Part shown: positions 10,531 through 21,869 of the stretch, one piece after another | Layout of the letters: each line of letters begins with the position of its first letter | Position numbering within the stretch: position 1 is the stretch's first letter | NCBI GenBank assembly: GCA_905178155.1 | Contig: CAJINV010000010.1 | Location: forward strand, 1,819,182 to 1,883,181 | Length of the DNA: 64,000 nt | Reading direction: 5' to 3' | DNA from: Amoebophrya sp. A120 | Taxonomy: Eukaryota; Sar; Dinophyceae; Syndiniales; Amoebophryaceae | The notes under the pieces: model-generated | The model's database searches: none | Seen by the model: the letters and a program-made list of their open reading frames with translations, nothing else | Told to the model about the DNA's origin: nothing | Translations under genes and position numbers: made by a program

Positions 10531-11702
10531 TCAAATCCGCCCGCCGTCTTGTCGCTGGGTCGTCGACGGAAAGCCGCCGCCTGTCTGTTCTACCGCAACG
10601 TCAATCAAGTCGTCGTCGTGCACGACTATGCAGTGCAAATATGTAGTCTCAGTAGTCACTTGTGGAAGATGAAGCAAGCAGATGGTTGCCATGACCACAT
10701 CGACTTCTCTCGTCGAGGATGTTTGTAATACATGGCATCTCCTAGCATCAAAGATCTTCTTCCACCGAAGGCTTGTTTTAATCTCTTTTTTAATGCGTAC
10801 TATCCGGGTCGTGCATGAGAAACGCGCCTTCCATGTTGCAGAAGCCAGGCTGTTTCTGTATCTCTTGCTGACACAAGAATACAGATTTTTGGCATTGTCC
10901 AAAGCTAGCATCACAAGTTGAAGTTTGCTCTCATCTTCCAGCACCAGATTATACATTTGCATTGCATAAAGCCGAGCGCATCCGGGGTGTCGTTTTCGCC
11001 CACCCGCTCCCCATCGACCATAAAACGCACCTCGCCAATGCGCAGGCTATGAGACTGCACAACCAGTTTACCTCTTCCTCCGTTGTCATGCAGAAACGCA
11101 ATGATGTATGACGATTTTTTCGTAAGTACCCGGCGGCTACGTGCTGTTTGTCATGCAGATGCTATATACTGAACTGATACTGATTCTGTCTGTGTTTCGC
11201 TTGTTCGTGCCTGCTTCTTCAGATGACATCTTGATGGTTTGAGGGGAGAGATGAAACTACTTCTACTTGTGCACTTTCATAGGTGCCGATCCGCTGGCAG
11301 TAGGCCTCCATCAGTTTTTTCAAAGTCGAATGCTTCTTGATCTTGAAGGACACTTCACCGCCCGTACTGTTCCGCACCCGCAGCTTATGAGAGTGCACAA
11401 CTCCACCTTCTCCTGATTTGTATTGCATGAACAGCAATACAAACACGAGCACACGTGGAGCCTGTGGATGACGAATTGACATTATTCGTGCGCCTAGTGT
11501 AGTACTGTCTGGGGTTGTTCCGGATGCAAAGAATACAACAAGGAAGCACTTGGATTTGGGCTTTTGCATGACAAATGATGCGGAGGGGGACGAGTTGTGC
11601 ACTCCCATACAGCTGAATGTGCGTGGGCCCGCCGGCGCCAGCGTCCGGGTTTTCCGGGGCGGCGGCCGCCGCGGGAGAACCAGAGTCCTGGTCGTCGGCC
11701 AT
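10531..11702 (-). CDS. SUMO: SUMO (small ubiquitin-like modifier) precursor
   Basis: A ubiquitin-like modifier that is joined to lysines of target proteins. Exons 11702-11610, 11385-11282, 11047-10969 and 10626-10531 join to 118 residues. After a disordered Ala/Pro-rich N terminus (MADDQDSGSPAAAAAPENPD) come the SUMO landmarks: THIQLRVRNSTGGEVSFKIK, then STLKKLMEAYCQRIGT, then EVRFMVDGERVGENDTPDAL, then DDDLIDVAVEQTGG. The diglycine is followed by a 14-residue tail (GFPSTTQRQDGGRI), so a SUMO protease should mature the C terminus. Start chosen as the ATG of MADDQ; an in-frame upstream codon exists but is not needed. All three introns are introner-like, and the SUMO fold appears only when each is removed with 5 nt. 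Confidence 0.97.
10627..10968. mobile_element. Introner-like element, family A (degenerate, longest A copy)
   Basis: 342 bp. Ends TATGCAGTGCAAATATGT and ATTTGCATTGCATA; the TGGGTCTGG core is worn. Flanks ACGAC and AAGCC match 3/5. Excision restores the SUMO sequence TPDALGLHDDDLIDV. Confidence 0.85.
11048..11281. mobile_element. Introner-like element, family C (diverged)
   Basis: 234 bp. Ends TATGAGACTGCACAACCAG and CTTGTGCACTTTCATA. Flanks CAGGC and GGTGC no longer match. Excision with 5 nt restores SUMO: YCQRIGT joins RIGEVRFMVDG. Confidence 0.87.
11386..11609. mobile_element. Introner-like element, family C
   Basis: 224 bp. Exact TSD CAGCT. Excision restores the first SUMO beta-strand, THIQL joined to RVRNSTGGEV. 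Confidence 0.95.
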
Positions 11703-11925
11703 TTTTTTTTGGTTTTTTTGATGAGGGCGCAAGGGTAGCTATGTATGACGATATGGAGCAACTGGATGAAACGAAACTAGGTGGAGATTATATCACTGTC
11801 GTTACTATAATCTCCTCCAGAAAAGTGGTGGTCCTGAGGAAGGTTTGTGGAAATCAAAATCGTAGTAGGCGCAATACGAAAGTTGTTTTATTTCAAGTTG
11901 ATATAATACCACCTCTTCCGGGTAG

Positions 11926-12468
11926 TCATTTTGGAAGATATTTCGAAGTCGGTTCAAGTTTGTGAAAGGGAAATTTGTCGTTCGTTTTGAGATGAGGAAG
12001 AAGCTGCACGAGCAAGATCTTCAAAATGATACCGCACGCAAGGGCAAGGACGTAGAGCTTCAGCTTGCATATGCAAGCGCTTTTGCTCCTTTTGCGTTTT
12101 CTTTTCATGCTTTTCCTTTTGGGTTTGACTTTGTATAAATTCATCGTGTGTTGTTGAGCAGGATGCTTACTTTGCAGAGAGAAACACAATTTCACCGTTT
12201 GTCGCAAGAGCATTTGTGTTTGTCCTCCCGTCTCCCTATTTCGGTTTTCAAGGTCGTCGTGGACGACCGTTTTTTGGACCATCAAATTCTTGAAAGATCC
12301 TTCCACTTTGTTTCCGTCAAGATATATCTTCAAGCTGTTTTGTTCATCTTCGCATGCAGACATGATGGAAAATCTTCGAACACAACAAACTACAGAATCA
12401 GAATGGACCGGTTCCTTGTCGGACTGACTTTGGTTTATAGCCGAGGGCCAGCACATGACCAGGATCAT
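11926..12468 (-). CDS. Possible small protein with two hydrophobic segments
   Basis: From an ATG at 12468 the frame reads MILVMCWPSAINQSQS, a short hydrophobic N terminus. Near residues 120-135 is a very basic stretch (KPKRKSMKRKRKRSKS), followed by a hydrophobic segment LYVLALACGIILKILLVQLL and a short polar tail. A single C-terminal membrane span with a basic flank is plausible, but no family is recognised and there is no introner or homologue to prove coding. It could be a chance ORF. Confidence 0.3.
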   Translation of the reverse strand: MILVMCWPSAINQSQSDKEPVHSDSVVCCVRRFSIMSACEDEQNSLKIYLDGNKVEGSFKNLMVQKTVVHDDLENRNRETGGQTQMLLRQTVKLCFSLQSKHPAQQHTMNLYKVKPKRKSMKRKRKRSKSACICKLKLYVLALACGIILKILLVQLLPHLKTNDKFPFHKLEPTSKYLPK

Positions 12469-13320
12469 GACTGCAAGAGCCACAGCCTCGCACTTCGCTT
12501 TGCCTAGTACGAAACTCGATTCATCCCGCAGGTATACTAGTTATGTAACTACAAGTCTTTGACCAACATGAACATGCTTGTTGCGTTCTTTTTTTTTTTG
12601 CTTTTGTGGTGGTTCGTTTTGATGTAGAACGACGCAGCTTCCGGCTTTTGCACTGTGTTGCAAGAACACACAGTGACAAATAAGAAACGAAGCCTTTGGT
12701 AGTTTTTGGTGCGCTAAGTTGTTCTTCGAGCTGGTGATAAAAAACGAAAAAGAAATAAACCTCGCCTCAGCTTAACCTGAAAAAATCGTTTTTTTAGCTT
12801 ACTAAAATTTTGCATGGAGCATAGAACTACATGAAGCCTTCAGGTCGATCCTGAAATCTTTGAAAGTCAACATGTAGTTCTTCCGGTCGTCAGTACATAG
12901 CCACCGGCGGTGGTCGTGATAACGCTGGCCCTTCTCCAGATAAAGATCTTCTTTGCGGAGAGTTTCTGAAAATTTCAATTTCCATCCCTCTCCGTCGAGC
13001 GGCGTGCCAAACGTTCTAGCAGGCCCCTTCAAAGATCTTCTGGCCGAGCGTTGTCCTAGTGCTACAACTTTTTAATTTTTGCAAGAGATCGAAACAGACA
13101 CAAAATGAATAAAATCCTTGAAAATACAGCTACTTAAAAGTTTTCGAAAGCAGTGAAAAGAAAACGCCAACAAGGTCGCCCTCCGTCGTACTAAATATAG
13201 GTAAACCACTACTCATGCACACATCTTCATCTCTAGTGGACAACTCCTCAAAACAAGAATAAAATTCCACAGCGCGGCCTCGATCTCTTCTAAAATTCCA
13301 AGAAATAAATTGCGATACTT

Positions 13321-13483
13321 CAGAACCGCGTTTTTCTCCCCGAAATTTTCGCACTCGCACCTGAGAGTGCGACAAAGAAGTCGTTGATCCTTATGTTAAA
13401 AATGACAAGTACAAGCAGCTAAAAACTAGAATCTAGTTTTCTACTTTCTAAATGTGCTAGATGCGTAGTTATCTTTTGTCGAA
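13321..13483. repeat. Segment duplicated at 23731-23897
   Basis: About 163 bp from CAGAACCGCGTTTTTCTCC to GATGCGTAGTTATC recur at 23731-23897 almost unchanged, except for a short internal replacement. It lies 3' of the HAD-motif gene, and its copy is fused to a copied piece of that same gene. Confidence 0.9.
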
Positions 13484-13922
13484 GTTCCGAACCTTTCTGG
13501 TCAAGCGAAACTTAAAATATAAGTAAGCCATCTCGCTTCCTAGCATATACTCACTGCTGCACTGCCTGATTATTTGGCCATCCTTTTCTGCGAATTCTTG
13601 ATGGAGGACAGTGAAAATAAAGATAACTTCCTAATTTTCATATGCGCGCCGGCCACGACTTGCTGTGAAGGCGATTTGCAAGGTGGATGCGCTGCAGATA
13701 CTACTTGGTAGCAATAAAGCCCACTTCCACTTCCATATCTACATCACCTCCGTCGTGGCGACTTTTAATTCTGAATTCAGACAACAAATTGAAATTCTCC
13801 TTGTTTAATTAGGTTCCTGCTCAACATCACGATACCAGTACTTATCAAGTACTGTAACTAAGAACTGTAACTACGTGTATCTCGATAGTACATGCCAACG
13901 TTCTGAATTTTCGCCGTATTTA

Positions 13923-16900
13923 TTACCCCTCGTCCTCCTCGCCGGCCCAGATGCGTTCTAGCTTCGGAATTTTATTGTACACGAGCTGATTGCTCTCATT
14001 AGATGGATATCAAATGCAAAAATGTCTGGGTCTGGAAACTTGTGATGCTGAGTGGCGTATCAGGAGGAGGCCACAAATGCTGGCGCAGCATGACAACTTT
14101 CTGAGCTTCTAGGTGTTGCCTTTTCTGCATGACAAACTGCGTTTCTGCATGACAGAACAACTGGGCTCTTTGGTAACGTGCATGACAGATTTAAGACTCA
14201 TCCCAGACAAGCATGACAAACATGCACTCTTCCAGACCCAGACATTTTTGCATTTGATAATGGAAAAACCAGTCGAAACGGCATTCCGTACAGCCACAGT
14301 TTCCTAGACACCACCCTGGCCTTCACTTCTCTTTGTATCAAACCTCCGCTGCGGAGGTCGTCGTGCAGGTGGTCGTGTAGTTTTCGTGTGTGTTCCACCT
14401 CCCGTCCCTGCTCTTCCTCTTCCACCGACCAAACGCCCTCGACGACCGGGTGTGTGATCAAAAGATAAGCATGTTGCTCCGTTTCTGCGAGGTCGAGAAA
14501 GTGATTTAGTAAAATTTTTGACGGTTCCGGTTGTTCCCCCACCTGCCGTTGATCATGCTCATGGTCCTCCATAATTCTCGCGGCCGACCACGTCCTTGGC
14601 GCCACGAGCTCCGAGCCGTTCTTGCTGCTTGTTTTTAAAAGTACTTGCAGTTCCGCCGCATTCCACACGCGGCCTTGCACACGTGGTAGCAAAAGGGACA
14701 CATTCTGGACTTGTTTTAACATTTCGGTTAAGGCTTGCCTTTCGTCGGCTTTCAGCGCAGCGCTGTCTGCTCGCAAAGCGATAGTGAGCTGCTGCTTCTT
14801 TTCCTCACTTGCTGGTGATCCTTCTTCTTCCCCTTCCGTCAAAAAAGCCAGCACCAGTTTCTGGTCAAAAAATCCGCTGCGCCTTGCGCAAAGTGCCGGC
14901 CACAGGAAGGACGGCGAATCGGGTCGTTTGACGGTCGTCCCGTATCAAAATGAAAAATCCCCCCTCCCCATATCGAACAGGCAAGTCTCAAAAAATTTGC
15001 AGTGCTGATTTGTGACCACAGATCGCGTCTGTCTTGCAAGAAAGCAACGTCACAGGCTCCGCCCCGTTATGCAGGCGGTTTGTAATGCTCTTGGGCCTAC
15101 AGCATAGACGCTTCTCATGCTAATTGCCTAGGCCAAAACCTCTCCACTCTGGCACGATATGGGCCTGCAGTTCTCTAATGCAATACAAATCTGATTTGTG
15201 TACGCAAATCCAGCATCAGAAATATCGTTTTGAAGATGTGGGGAGGGGGGATTTTTCCTTTTGATATCCCGTCGCGCGCGTTTTTAGCTTCGTACTGTGC
15301 TTTCCGGCTCCACCGTGCGAAGAGGTTCCTGACTGGAACCTCTAGGAGGATCATATCAGCTTTGCAAGTATCACCACGCGGTGGTGGACTTGGACTAGCT
15401 GCGGCAGCTTGTGGTCCAGGTCTTCCGGAATCTCCCTCATCCTTCCCGAGTTCTTCCCACTCCGTGCACGGCGTCCCAGGCGCCTTTTCCCTGAACCGCT
15501 GCACGCGATTTCGCAGGTCCACGTAGGTTTTTTCCTCTTCCTGCATACCAGCGTCAGTTCGCTGCTCTGTATCAAATGTAAAAATGTCTGGGTCTGGATG
15601 AAGATTCTGAGACTTGTCATGCATGTTTGCATGACCCAGGAGGATGTCTGTAATGCACGACCGCGCATCACGCTTTGTGATGCCTACTCCGCATGACAAA
15701 CGCCCTCCCCGCGTAGCACAAATTAGACTCCTCTTGCTGGTCATGCAATACAGATTTTTTTGGAATCCAAGATCAGCATCACAAGTTCCAATCTTCCAGA
15801 CCCAGACATTGTTACAGTTGATACTCTGGCGCAGTCAGCAACTGGTTGACGCCAGAGAGGACCTCTCCGCGAGGGAGCGTAGCAGGGGATGTGGCACGAT
15901 CCTCATCTCCTTTTTCTCCATGCACCTGCTCAAGCACTCGGGAAGCAGCGATTAATTGAAACAAAAACCGGTCGATGATAAGCGCACCTGGCGGTGCAAA
16001 AATGTAGGAGGATAGCTTCGGTGGAGGAGGTGAAGAGGAAAAGAAAACCTCCGACGCTCCTGAGGTCCTCGCGGTCGGTCGCGTGCTCCTGCTCCTGTCG
16101 ATATTAGTTTCATCTGGCGTGGTCCACACAGGAAGTTGTGGAAGTTGCATTTCTGTTCCATATGACCCAGCATGTCGATGGTCCGCAGCACTGTCAACAT
16201 AAGGCTGCATCTGATGCTTGTTCCGCAGAAGACTCAGATCCCCACCCGGGCGGAGGTGAGACCGAGACAACCCGCGAACGCTGGGGCCGCGCAGCTCATG
16301 TTCCGCATGTCGCTCAGACGAGATAGAAGGGGGCGCGAAGACATGCTGACGTTCCGGCGCAAGGAGACCCAGACCTCCCGTAAATGCAGCTCCTGCTCCG
16401 CTTGATGAGATGAAGTCGGAGTATGTAGTAAGAGCGGCCGCGTCGTTCATCTTCATCGTTCCTTGCTCTTGCACTTGCTTTGCCTGGCGCTCGCCTTGAT
16501 GTTCCAGCCTTACGACTTTCTCCAGTTCCCGCATAGCCTCCTTTTCGTCCTCACCATCGCCGAAAGAAAGCACTTCCGCGAACGGGATATTCAGCTCGAC
16601 GTTATTTCTCATCAATTTTTTAAACACGTCGGTTTTGAACGAATCGGAATGTGCTGATTGTGCTTGTTCTCCTCTTTCTTCCCGTCCAGCTACTGCAGCT
16701 GTTGCCCCGAGTAGACGTTCACGCTGTGCTTGTATCCCTTTCTTTGCTTCTCGCCAGTGTGACATGACGTGGATCTCGATTTTCTTAGATGAACCGGACA
16801 CGACGTCATCCATGTTTTCCACTTGCCCCATCTCCCCGAAATTTTGTTTGTACCGAAATGTCTTGTCGTCTTCCTCATTCAACAAATAATATGCCCCCTG

Positions 16901-19900
16901 CTTCGTCAGATACTGGTAGAAATTCGGAAGAAATTCTTTGCACATTTGCTCGACAAAGGGAATATTCTCGGGCTTGTGCAACTTGTCCCCCCGGTAGGGC
17001 CGCGGTTGTCTCGAGGTCCCCGAAGCGGTGACAATGGCGACTCTTCCACCGTTTTTTGTCCCGGCGATTCGCCGCGCAGTCTCGAAAAAGGCGACAAGCA
17101 AGTGGTCAACAATGCGGAGCTTCGACATGAATTCTCTATTCTGTGGCTCCGGCTGTTTTTTCATGTGCTCAAAAACATCGTCGACGTAATTCTTCCATGC
17201 CTTCTGCCGGTCGCCCGTTGTTGGGACCACGTCCAACCCTGTGCCACTTGATGAAACATCACTGTGCGACGACATCCAGTCGAACATTCTGTAGCTCAAC
17301 GCGGTATCCAAAGTCCACATGTTATCGTAAACGGGCACAGCGCGCTGCTCCTTTGTCTTCTATGCTCTGCAAAAGTATCGCACTCGTACTAATTGCTTTC
17401 ATGCATGACAAATCTTGTTTCTTAGCCAAATCAGCATTACAAACTCCGTTTTTCCTTCTGAAAAAATTTGTGTTGCGATTTATACTAGTATGATGCTTTT
17501 GCAATGCATATCTTCGGGTCCACGACGAGTTGCTGGGGCGCTTGCTTGGTCACTGGATCAACGTACATCTGAAGAATGGCGGAGTAGATGCGGCGCTCCT
17601 CTCTGGAGAGTCTCTCTTCGAAGTTCGTCAAGAACCCCCAGCACATGTTATACAGCTGCTGAAGATGTTGATCGTGTTTCTCTGCGAACGTGTGTTCAAC
17701 AGTTGTAGAAGGGGAAAAAGCTCGGGGACAGAAATTCTCCCGGGACAGCTTGAAATCGCTTTTCTGGTCCCGAATCTGTAGAAACGTCTCCTGCATCCGC
17801 TTCGCGAAATGCTCGGTGCAAGAAATGGTGTCGTCCACCGTCTGGTGCTTCGTCGCTTGATGGCAGTAAATATTTGCCTTCTCCCCGAACTGTCCGGCGA
17901 TCACTTTCCGTGCGTGCTTTGGAAACAGTTGCTGAGTGGTATTGTGAGGAAACGCGTGGTCGTTGTCCCCGCCCCAGATGACCTGTCAACATGCAAATTA
18001 GCTTTAGCAATAGCATGCTTAGGACCACGTTGGTCAAGTCTCATGTGACTGCTCTCCGTGACGTCGAGCAGAGGCCTTTCCTTCTAGTGATCGTGCTGAT
18101 GTTTGGAAAACTGTCATAATGCGTTATTAATACTCAACACGTATACATAGATCTGTGACGGCGATTCTGGACTAGCCACGCACGACTGTAATACAGCATA
18201 GCGGCCACACGACTTGTAGTCATGCGTGGCTCGCGGCAAAAGATAAAGATGGCGTTCATCATCTGGACATATCTTGCAATCAATTTGTTCCATCTATCTT
18301 GACTCGTCGGGGCTGGGGACATAGTAAAAATCGTTGCTGAGGATAGATGAGAAATGTCGGAAAAAGCGTGTTGTCGAAGTCGAAAATGATTAGTTTGCCC
18401 GGAGGTTTTGTGTTCTTCACAGCCTCTGTGCGCTGTAGATGTAGTTCGTGTTCCACCTGCATTTCTCTTTCTCGTTCTCTCCTCTTCAGATCCGCCTCCT
18501 CGCTCGCCCTCTGGTCCAACAAATCCACCGCAGAAGAAGTCGATGGAAAATTTTTCCCGAGTAGGTCATCAATCGGCAGCATTCCGGGGCGTTGCGGCTG
18601 CGGGGACTTCATCTTCACCTGGGCGCACTTGCTGGTGTCAGGATCGAAGCGATTTGATGCTCCAGTTTCTTTATTTCTTGGTGTGAGCATCGACGTATCC
18701 TCATGATCTGCCCCCGGTGGCAGTTGGAGGCTCGCCGGCAACTCTGTTGACGAGGGCAGTCGGGGTCCACCAGACACGTCGGAGAAGTCATGCCCTAAGT
18801 CAGTTGTACGGTGAGATGTTGTTCTTGCGCCAGCTGCAGCAGTGGATCGGCTTCTATGCACCTCCTCGGCCTCGCTCTCGTCGATCAAGGGCGTGCCCAT
18901 ACGACTGTCCGTGTACATGGTCGATGGGGTGGCCGGGCTGTTTTTTAAACGAGGATCTTCCGTGGTTCTCGCGGCTTCTTGCGCGGCAACCGAAGCAGAA
19001 TGTTGATGCTGGAATGCAGGCGTACTTCTGTACGTGAAAAACGAACCTCCACCTTGCGGGCGGCGGGCATCTCCAAAGGGAGACGGTGACCTAGATTTAT
19101 TTGACTTGCGGCCCTGTTCTTGCGGCGGAGACGGTGACCTAGATTTATTATCCGGTCCTCCCCCGGCCTGTTCTTGCGGCGGCGGCCCGGGTTTTTCCGG
19201 TTCCGGTGGCGCTTCCGGCTCCCCCACCTCCGGTGGCGGCGGCGGCAAGTCTTGGGTCCAGTTGTCCGCAGCCCCTTTGGGGACGGAGGGTTTTTTGTAC
19301 CCACCGGCGTCAAAGGAGATCTGCTTCACGTTCGTTTCCGGCATTCCGGGGCGTTGCGGCTGCGGGGACTTCATCTTCACCTGGCCGCACTTGCTGGTGT
19401 CAGGGTCCTCGAAGCCATTTGATGTTCCAGTTTCTTTTCTTGGCGTGAGCATCGACGTATCCTCATGATCTGCCCCCGATGGCAATTGGAGGCTCGCCGG
19501 CAGCTCCGTCGATGAGGGTTTTCGCGGTCCACCGGAAACGTCAGAAAAGTCATGACCTAAGTCAGAAGTTGTACGGTGATGAGATGTAGTTCTTTCGCCT
19601 GCAGCAGTGGAACGGATTCTATGCACCTCCTCGGCCTCGCTCTCGTCGAAGGGCGTGCCCATACGACTGCCCGCCGGGTCGTACATGGTCTCTGGTGTGG
19701 AGGGGGCCGGGTCGTATTTTAAACGAGGATCTTCCGTGGTTCTCACGTCTTCTTGTGCGGCCACCGAAGCAGAATGTTGATTCCGGACGAGAAATGCAGG
19801 TGTACAACTTGTGTGCGAAGAACCAACTCGAGGGCGGCCGGCACGAGCACGACCTCCAAAAAGAGACGGCGACCTAGATTTATTTGACTTCGAAGCAGAC

Positions 19901-20415
19901 CTGCGATCATTTTCGTCGCGTTTCTTCTTGCTCGTCCCTGACGGAGATCTAGATCCACTTGTTCTCCGGGAAAAGCCTGCATTCTTGCGCGAGGAGCTGG
20001 GTTTCGCAGTCCGCAAAGCAGGTTCCTGGGCGTTCTTGCGCGAGGAGCCGGGTTTCGCAGTCCGCAAAGGAGCCGCACGAACATCTTCGCTGGACTCCGC
20101 GCCAGGTGAATTTGAGACGTTAGACCCCGACTTGCTGTTGCTCCTCCTTCTAGTTCTCCTGGTGCCGCGCTCCTGCACATCAGACGACCTCCGCTGTTCT
20201 TGCGCTGCTGGATTTTCCTCTGTGCCGGCCCTCGTCCTCCCCGGAGGTACGGCCCCACTCACCAAACGCAAGCCCGCGCCACTGCAAGAAAACGCGAAAT
20301 TGTTCCCAGCTTCTTGACCAACATTGTCGTGGAAAAATGAACCTAGCTGGAGGTCGTGGTTGCTGCAGCTGCTGCCCAGGAAATACAGGGCGAGAACTTT
20401 AAATATCGTCGACAT
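13923..20415 (-). CDS. Large secreted-type Ser/Arg/Pro-rich protein with HAD-like motif
   Basis: Exons 20415-18346, 17976-17511, 17355-15824, 15564-15267, 14937-14260 and 14002-13923 join to about 1,707 residues. The ATG at 20415 begins a hydrophobic leader (MSTIFKVLALYFLGSSCS). Residues ~30-670 are low-complexity with RSPS-type repeats, and a unit of about 525-550 bp is duplicated (18582-19108 and 19343-19892). Between the units lies a Pro-rich module shared with the tail of the glycine-rich gene at 25947-26505. Then comes KLIIFDFDNTLFPT, a good match to the DxDxT nucleophile motif of HAD phosphatases, and about 300 residues later GRVAIVTASG, which could be HAD motif II. The wide spacing makes enzymatic activity uncertain. 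The C terminus ends ...KLERIWAGEEDEG. Five introns are introner-like. Confidence 0.75.
14008..14259. mobile_element. Introner-like element, family A
   Basis: 252 bp with full A TIRs. Exact TSD ATGGA. Excision joins PFRLVFP to SNESNQLVY, four codons into the last exon, in frame. Confidence 0.94.
14943..15266. mobile_element. Introner-like element, family E
   Basis: 324 bp. Ends TATCAAAATGAAAAATCCCC and GGGATTTTTCCTTTTGATA. Exact TSD TCCCG. Excision joins YEAKNARDG to TTVKRPDSP in frame. Confidence 0.94.
15570..15823. mobile_element. Introner-like element, family A, with empty paralogous site
   Basis: 254 bp, exact TSD CTCTG. The copied gene fragment at about 24610-24670 has the same flanks with no insert: CTGTT at 24642-24646 aligns to a single CTCTG with no gap. 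The occupied copy therefore equals the empty copy plus element plus 5 bp. Confidence 0.97.
17361..17510. mobile_element. Introner-like element, family B
   Basis: 150 bp. Exact TSD TCTTC. Excision joins QLVVDPK to TKEQRAVPVYD in frame. Confidence 0.94.
17982..18345. mobile_element. Introner-like element, probably family D (worn ends)
   Basis: 364 bp between exact 5-mers GATGA. The right end reads GTTGCTGAGGATA; the left end begins CCTGTC, as if TAT were lost from TATCCTGTG. Excision links the HAD-like motif to the next exon in frame: NTLFPTFLI joins WGGDNDHAF. This is the evidence that the exons on either side are one gene. Confidence 0.7.
18582..19108. repeat. Internal duplication unit 1 of the HAD-motif gene
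   Basis: Pairs with 19343-19892. Both encode a run from RSPS-type sequence through RTTEDPRLK, SRMGTP, DLGHDFSDVSGGPR and SSTELPASLQL to QVKMKSPQPQRPGM. The copies differ by scattered substitutions and small in-frame indels, so both appear to have evolved as coding sequence. Confidence 0.92.
19343..19892. repeat. Internal duplication unit 2 of the HAD-motif gene
   Basis: See 18582-19108. The units are separated by the Pro-rich module (about 19150-19342) shared with the tail of the glycine-rich gene. Confidence 0.92.
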
Positions 20416-21540
20416 TTTTTTTTGTTTGATGCAGCGCTTTGATTATGTTCGACAAAAAATTCCAGAATAGTAGAAAACGTTGGACCACGTATGCCTCTCC
20501 TTGATATCTTCGATTTAGATGTTGTTGAATTGAGGAAAATAGTTCTTCATAAGGACGATTAGTAAACTACAAGCCGTCGATCTATATTTTTTTCAATTCT
20601 CGTCGCGAGCTATAACTGGATAGTGTTAATACACGTACTCTGCAATAGAACTTTGGTATGAATAAATACGATTTAGTTCTTACTCTGCGGCGACAAAAAC
20701 ATGCCGAATGATTGTACACGATCACAACTACTTGTCGTGGTAGTCTCGCTTTTTCTCCTATATTTCGGAGAGGAAACAAACTTTATGAAAATAAAACTAG
20801 TACGGAGCTTACACACTTCTGTTGCGCGACCCCTACAGCTCGTTGTCAAGTGAAGATAACGAAAGGCGGGCGCCGCGCAAATGATGTAAATAAAATAAAA
20901 CCAATGATACTTCTTGTTATGTTGTCGTGTGTGTGAGTATTCTACACAGATGAAAAAAACGTTCGTCGTTTTTCAGTCGTCGGATCGCGAGAAGAATCTT
21001 TGTTTGTTTGTTTGTTTGTGTTTATGCGTGAAGGTGGAAACGCGTTTACTCACCTTTTTCTTCTAGCGCTACTTCAAGAAAAACCCCTGGTTGAAAAAAG
21101 ACAACTAAAGACCTCAGAAACTACCTCTGTTGAAAAATGCCTCTGTTGGAAAACTAGAAGGACTTGCGTTGAGTTTGCTGAAAAAGTGACGAGCTATTTC
21201 TGCGTAAGGAAGGGTTTGTTGCATGCTGAACTTCTACGATGCTTTGATCGTTTTCTTTCTGTTGTACTCCTGAACCTTAAGCTTCAAAGTCTTTTCTTGA
21301 TTTCCGAATACTGAAGTAACTTGAGATGAGCCGCGATACTGAAATAACTTGAGAATCTTTGTCTTTTGCGGAAGATGAACCTGATCAGTTGTAGGACGGA
21401 AGATAAACTAAAACTCAGTTGCACACGACAGAATGCAAAGCGAGATCGAGCGGTTTCATGATCACGGCGGGCTTGTTTTCTGATCCTCGGTGTTTTTGCT
21501 ATTTATACTACAGCTTTGCAAGAAGAGAGCACGATAATAC
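20416..21540. other. AT-rich intergenic stretch
   Basis: No coding frame with protein-like composition. It follows the 5' end of the HAD-motif gene and may hold its promoter, but no motif is recognisable. Confidence 0.4.
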
Positions 21541-21658
21541 GTTTGATTTTTTTTTCTCGCCTGATGATCCACGATCGACCAGCTGAAATGCTTTGTATTT
21601 CGCAAGTCTGAGCGACTACATCGTCATACAAAGTCACTGCGCTTTCTATATTTCGATC

Positions 21659-21778
21659 CTGATTTTTTTCACTCTGAACCATGGTCGTGGCAGATCATGA
21701 TTTTTCTTCCGACTCATTCTGATGGTGAAACTGAAAATGCTCCACCTCACAAGGATCTTCTTCGTTCGGATCATTCTT
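21659..21778. repeat. Dispersed repeat, copy 1
   Basis: About 120 bp, from CTGATTTTTTTCACTCTGAA to GTTCGGATCATTCT, recurring at 24762-24883. Shorter pieces of its right end recur at 22844-22875 and 23681-23730. Each copy is followed by unrelated sequence, as if its right edge were a breakpoint or insertion edge. Confidence 0.85.
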
Positions 21779-21869
21779 TATTTGTGCCGCCCACCGTTCG
21801 TCCAGGGGATCCCAGATGCGGACTGCGTGTCATTCAGCCGGCCGGGGCCTGGCAGACTTTTTCCGTATA

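Larger units (their letters stand above)
11703..13922. other. Intergenic region with one possible ORF and a duplicated segment
   Basis: 2.2 kb between SUMO and the HAD-motif gene. It contains a 180-residue minus frame (see 11926-12468) and a 163-bp block (13321-13483) duplicated at 23731-23897. AT-rich and otherwise featureless to my reading. Confidence 0.5.

Noticed and set aside
17696-18037. Possible signal-peptide ORF (VVLSMLLLKLICMLTG)
   Set aside because: Begins at TTG and lies inside the intron between the HAD-motif exon and the next exon; the frame WGGDNDHAFPH continues the gene instead.
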